In this document: piece by piece, positions 13,628 to 15,977 of the stretch
How positions within the stretch are numbered: the first letter of the stretch is position 1
Layout: every line of letters begins with the position of its first letter
Assembly: GCA_964343305.1 (NCBI GenBank)
Contig: CAYFJO010000243.1
Span: 1-15,977 of the forward strand
Length of the DNA: 15,977 nt
Direction: 5' to 3'
Origin: CAYFJO01 sp964343305
GTDB lineage: Bacteria; Planctomycetota; Planctomycetia; Pirellulales; Pirellulaceae
Made by a program: the position numbers and the translations under genes
The notes under the pieces: model-generated
What the model was told of the DNA's origin: nothing
What the model saw: the letters and a program-made list of their open reading frames with translations, nothing else
Databases searched by the model: none

Positions 13628-13948
13628 ATGTCTGAGTTTCTAGAAGTTGCCAAAGTCGTCGACATTCCCGATCCGGGAAAGCAGTTGCTGGAAGTGGACG
13701 ATCGTCTGGTTGTGCTTTTTCATGTTTCCGGCGAATTCTTTTGCATCGAAGATGTGTGCACGCACGATGATGGCCCGCTGAGCGACGGGGCGCTGGACGG
13801 GCACGCGATCGCTTGTCCGCGGCACGGTGCCAAGTTCGACATTCGTGACGGCAAAGCGCTCACGATGCCGGCCACCGAGGCAACCTTGGTCCACGAAGTC
13901 AAGGTGGAAGGCGATTCGGTTTTCGTTAGAATCAATGAAGAAGATTAA
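13628..13948 (+). CDS. Rieske-type [2Fe-2S] ferredoxin of the suf cluster
   Basis: A 106-residue soluble Rieske ferredoxin (non-heme-oxygenase ferredoxin/NirD-like size, about 105). The cluster ligands are Cys 44 and His 46 in VCTHDDGPLSDG and Cys 63 and His 66 in ACPRHGAKFD, all present, with the expected spacing for a CXH…CXXH Rieske site. No transmembrane helix is present, so it is cytosolic, unlike bc1-type Rieske proteins. The ATG at 13628 is used, since a TTG one codon upstream is less likely; GGGTGG lies about 7 bases before. Actinobacterial suf operons carry a comparable Rieske gene next to sufD, so the context supports an electron-transfer role in Fe-S assembly. The exact partner is unknown. 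Confidence 0.9.
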   Translation: MSEFLEVAKVVDIPDPGKQLLEVDDRLVVLFHVSGEFFCIEDVCTHDDGPLSDGALDGHAIACPRHGAKFDIRDGKALTMPATEATLVHEVKVEGDSVFVRINEED

Positions 13949-13950
13949 CC

Positions 13951-14004
13951 GTAGCACAGCCAGCTTGGCTGTGTGCGACGAAACAGGCAAGCAGCCTGTG
14001 CTAC
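13951..14004. repeat. Twin-hairpin GTAG/CTAC palindrome between the Rieske gene and sufT (BIME-like)
   Basis: A 54-bp element beginning 2 bases after the Rieske stop. Outer ends GTAGC (13951-13955) and GCTAC (14000-14004) pair. Inside are CACAGCCA-GCT-TGGCTGTG (8-bp stem) and ACAGGC-AAGCA-GCCTGT (6-bp stem). The hairpin sequence differs from the other three elements, but the layout is the same. The sufT ribosome-binding site GAGGAG starts immediately after. Confidence 0.72.
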
Positions 14005-14018
14005 GAGGAGAACCGACA

Positions 14019-14336
14019 ATGGAGATTACTGAAGATGCCGTCCGCGAAGAATTGAAAAAGGTCATCGATCCCGAATTGTTCGTCAACATCGTGGATCTTG
14101 GCTTGATCTACGCTGTGAATCTCGAAGAAACCGAGGACGAAAAGACGAACGTTCAGATCGACATGACGATGACCAGCCCGATGTGCCCCGCCGGCCCGCA
14201 GTTGGTCGCCACCGGCAAACAGGTCGTTGGACAATTGGAAGGTGTCGGCGAAGTCGAAGTCAGAGTGGTGATGACCCCTCCCTGGACGCCGGACAAAATG
14301 ACCGAAGACGCACGCGATCAATTGGGCATCTTCTAA
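14019..14336 (+). CDS. sufT: Fe-S maturation factor SufT (MIP18/DUF59 family)
   Basis: A 105-residue stand-alone DUF59 (MIP18-like) protein; members assist maturation of Fe-S proteins, and SufT homologues are encoded in suf operons of Gram-positive bacteria and others. The hallmark DPELFVNIVDLGLIY (17-31) and the Cys-bearing MTSPMCPAGPQL (51-62, Cys 56) are present, and the ending VVMTPPWTPDKMTEDARDQLGIF is the family C-terminus. The ATG at 14019 has an excellent GAGGAG 8 bases upstream. The gene lies last in the suf string, 70 bp after the Rieske gene, separated by a twin-hairpin element. Confidence 0.92.
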   Translation: MEITEDAVREELKKVIDPELFVNIVDLGLIYAVNLEETEDEKTNVQIDMTMTSPMCPAGPQLVATGKQVVGQLEGVGEVEVRVVMTPPWTPDKMTEDARDQLGIF

Positions 14337-14404
14337 CTGAACATTGCAACGATCGTAGACCAATTTGTGCGATTGGCGGCGTTGTGGTACGTGCGAGGTA
14401 GAGA

Positions 14405-14644
14405 ATGGTCGACAAAACCGAGGCATTCTTTAAGGGCGGCTGCGGGTGCATCATCGGATTCGTCGTGATCGGTCTGTTTTGTGTGCTCATTGGAGGCAGC
14501 ATGCACATCGATATTGGCGGAGTGATTTGTCTTTTCGTGCTTGGCGGCATCATTGGGCTGATTGTGCTGACGATCTACAACAAGGGAGTCCGACAAGGAC
14601 GAGAGCCTCGGCATCGCTTTGATGACGGTGAATGGGATGAGTGA
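14405..14644 (+). CDS. Small two-helix membrane protein, unknown function
   Basis: A 79-residue protein with two hydrophobic helices (about 14-31, GCIIGFVVIGLFCVLIGG, and about 37-57, IGGVICLFVLGGIIGLIVL) separated by a short HIDI turn. A charged C-terminal tail (GREPRHRFDDGEWDE) probably faces the cytoplasm. GAGG lies about 6 bases before the ATG, so translation is likely. It sits 68 bp after sufT and only 12 bp before the ATP-grasp gene, so it may be translated with the latter. No family is recognised. Confidence 0.65.
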   Translation: MVDKTEAFFKGGCGCIIGFVVIGLFCVLIGGSMHIDIGGVICLFVLGGIIGLIVLTIYNKGVRQGREPRHRFDDGEWDE

Positions 14645-14656
14645 CTCGCGAAAACC

Positions 14657-15691
14657 ATGCGCATCTTTTTGTACGAATTCATGACTGGCGGCGGGATGCT
14701 AGAACGTGACCGCGGTGCGCTACCAAGCAGTTCGTTGCTGGCGGAAGGATCCGCGATGCTGCGCACGTTGGCGACCGACTTGTGCGATCTCTCTCATCTG
14801 CAACTCTGGATTCAGCAAGATGGACGACTAGGCAACATCGTCAGTTCTGGCTCGTGTCGCGTTTCCAAGGTGAGCAGCAGCGCGGAAGCGACCGACTCGT
14901 ATCGCCGTCTGGTTGCCGAAGCCGATCACACGATTATCGTTGCGCCGGAGTTTGACGACATCTTGCTCAATCAGTGTCTTGTCGCTGAGTCCATTTCCAA
15001 ACAAAGTTTGCTGAGTCCCGATTCGGAATTCATTCGCATCGCGGCAGACAAGCAAGTGACGGCCGATCGATTGAATGCGGCAAACGTGCCAGTTCCCCGT
15101 GGGTCGTTGATGGACGCGTTGTCTGATGACATCTCCTTTCCAATCGTGGTCAAGCCGCGCGATGGAGCCGGTTCGCAAGACGTCCGTCTAATCAGCAACG
15201 GTGATGAATTGTCAAAGCTAGCACGGAGCTACGGCGCAATGCGTGTCGAGCAATTGATTGACGGAGTGGCGGCTAGTGTCGCGATTCTGTGCGGACCTAA
15301 GCAACATTTCGCCTTGCCCGCGTGTCGCCAAAACCTCAGCAGCGATGGCCGATTTTGCTACTTCGGAGGAGAACTGCCGCTGGACGGCGACCTGGATCAG
15401 CGAGCACGCGACTTGGCAATACGTGCGATTCAGGCCCTGCCACCAACGATGGGATACGTTGGCGTGGATCTGGTGATGGGCGACGCCACGGACGGCACGG
15501 GCGACTACGTCATCGAGATCAATCCGCGGCTGACCACGTCCTACCTGGGCCTTCGAGCGGCGGCGCGGACGAATCTTGCCGCTGCGATGCTTTCTGTCGC
15601 CCAAGGAGACGCCTGCGAGCCGTCATTTTCCAATGAACCCGTAAAATTCTCCGCCAATGGCGGCGTGGATGCCTTGCAACGAAACCGCTAA
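14657..15691 (+). CDS. ATP-grasp ligase, C1-cofactor (methanofuran/H4MPT) type, MfnD-like
   Basis: A 344-residue ATP-grasp enzyme, a fold that joins a carboxylate to an amine using ATP. Motifs are ADKQVTADRLNAANVPVPRG (130-149), the nucleotide-binding FPIVVKPRDGAGSQDV (161-176, Lys 166), GYVGVDLVMG (266-275) and the metal-binding EINPRLTTSYLG (287-298). The N-terminus MRIFLYEFMTGGG is characteristic of the group found beside tetrahydromethanopterin-pathway genes, related to tyramine-glutamate ligase MfnD of methanofuran synthesis. The following gene, of the H4MPT-linked family, supports this. No clear ribosome-binding site precedes the ATG; it starts 12 bp after the preceding stop, so coupling is likely. 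The precise substrate is inferred, not shown. Confidence 0.75.
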   Translation: MRIFLYEFMTGGGMLERDRGALPSSSLLAEGSAMLRTLATDLCDLSHLQLWIQQDGRLGNIVSSGSCRVSKVSSSAEATDSYRRLVAEADHTIIVAPEFDDILLNQCLVAESISKQSLLSPDSEFIRIAADKQVTADRLNAANVPVPRGSLMDALSDDISFPIVVKPRDGAGSQDVRLISNGDELSKLARSYGAMRVEQLIDGVAASVAILCGPKQHFALPACRQNLSSDGRFCYFGGELPLDGDLDQRARDLAIRAIQALPPTMGYVGVDLVMGDATDGTGDYVIEINPRLTTSYLGLRAAARTNLAAAMLSVAQGDACEPSFSNEPVKFSANGGVDALQRNR

Positions 15692-15708
15692 AGGATTTCA
15701 ATCGAAGT

Positions 15709-15977
15709 ATGATGAAGTGGTTAGCATTGGACATCGGTGGCGCGAACATCAAGTTTGCCGATGGAAACCTGTTTGCCGAGTCGCACGCCTTTGCTCTTTG
15801 GCAAGGCCGAAAGAAGCTGACTCAGCAACTCCGCATGATGATCGCTCAAGCTCCGCAAAGCACGCATCTGGCTGTCACAATGACAGGTGAACTTGCTGAC
15901 TGCTTCGTGACCAAGAGTGAAGGCGTGAAGTTCATTTTGGATGCGGTGCACGAAGCATCGGACGGACGTCATACGCG
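15709..15977 (+). CDS. H4MPT-linked C1-transfer protein (hydantoinase/oxoprolinase-like, MfnF-like), 5' part
   Basis: This frame is open from ATG 15709 (or the adjacent ATG 15712) to the window end: 89 codons. The N-terminus MMKWLALDIGGANIKFADG is the phosphate-1 loop of the ASKHA (sugar kinase/Hsp70/actin) superfamily, as in the 'H4MPT-linked C1 transfer pathway protein' family, which includes MfnF of methanofuran synthesis. LAVTMTGELADCFVTKSEGV (54-73) and the following IL-AV helix also match that family. It begins 17 bases after the ATP-grasp gene, on the same strand. In methylotrophs and planctomycetes such genes cluster with formaldehyde-oxidation genes. The remaining two thirds lie outside the window. 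Confidence 0.78.
   Translation, partial: MMKWLALDIGGANIKFADGNLFAESHAFALWQGRKKLTQQLRMMIAQAPQSTHLAVTMTGELADCFVTKSEGVKFILDAVHEASDGRHT

Noticed and set aside
1..15977. CRISPR array, tRNA, rRNA or riboswitch
   Set aside because: No regularly spaced short repeats, no cloverleaf ending in CCA, and no rRNA or riboswitch core was seen by eye; a covariance-model scan would be the decisive test.

Overview
The window looks like chromosome of a planctomycete, most likely from the Pirellulales (Rhodopirellula-like). This is inferred from protein flavour: a secreted two-part PQQ-propeller protein with a planctomycete-style Cys-rich centre, a SufR-led suf cluster, bacterial tetrahydromethanopterin/methanofuran genes, and intergenic palindromes bounded by GTAG/CTAC. 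No rRNA or tRNA is visible to confirm it.

Positions 1-2700 are an eroding accessory region. It holds a large serine recombinase broken by an amber codon and cut off at its 3' end, an orphan ParD-type antitoxin running antisense into the recombinase remnant, an intact hicB-hicA toxin-antitoxin pair, two 164-bp direct repeats (about 94.5% identical, exactly 886 bp apart) that bracket hicBA, and a membrane-protein gene that needs two compensating frameshifts to be read through. Positions 2729-8073 (minus strand) carry the PQQ-propeller protein and an unusually long AGCS sodium:amino-acid symporter with two inserted segments.

Positions 8100-14336 are the core. A divergent control region has a plausible promoter for each direction and a SufR-box-like site. 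It leads into sufR, a stand-alone nuoB (complex I N2-cluster subunit), sufC, sufB, sufD, a Rieske ferredoxin and sufT (MIP18/DUF59). Together these make an Fe-S assembly scaffold (SufBCD), its Fe-S-sensing regulator, a maturation factor, and two Fe-S proteins. No cysteine desulfurase (SufS) or SufU/SufE is present, so sulfur must be supplied from elsewhere. Four intergenic gaps of this cluster each contain a twin-hairpin palindrome starting GTAG and ending CTAC. This is the architecture of paired REP sequences (BIMEs) mobilised by RAYT transposases. Base differences between the arms are compensated inside each hairpin.

Positions 14405-15977 hold a small two-helix membrane protein, an ATP-grasp ligase resembling the MfnD group of methanofuran synthesis, and the start of an ASKHA-fold protein of the 'H4MPT-linked C1 transfer' family (MfnF-like). 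They mark the edge of a likely C1-cofactor gene cluster beyond the window.

Best leads: the BIME-like series in the suf gaps, the repeats bracketing hicBA, the nuoB-suf linkage with the SufR-box candidate, and the domain insertions in the AGCS symporter.
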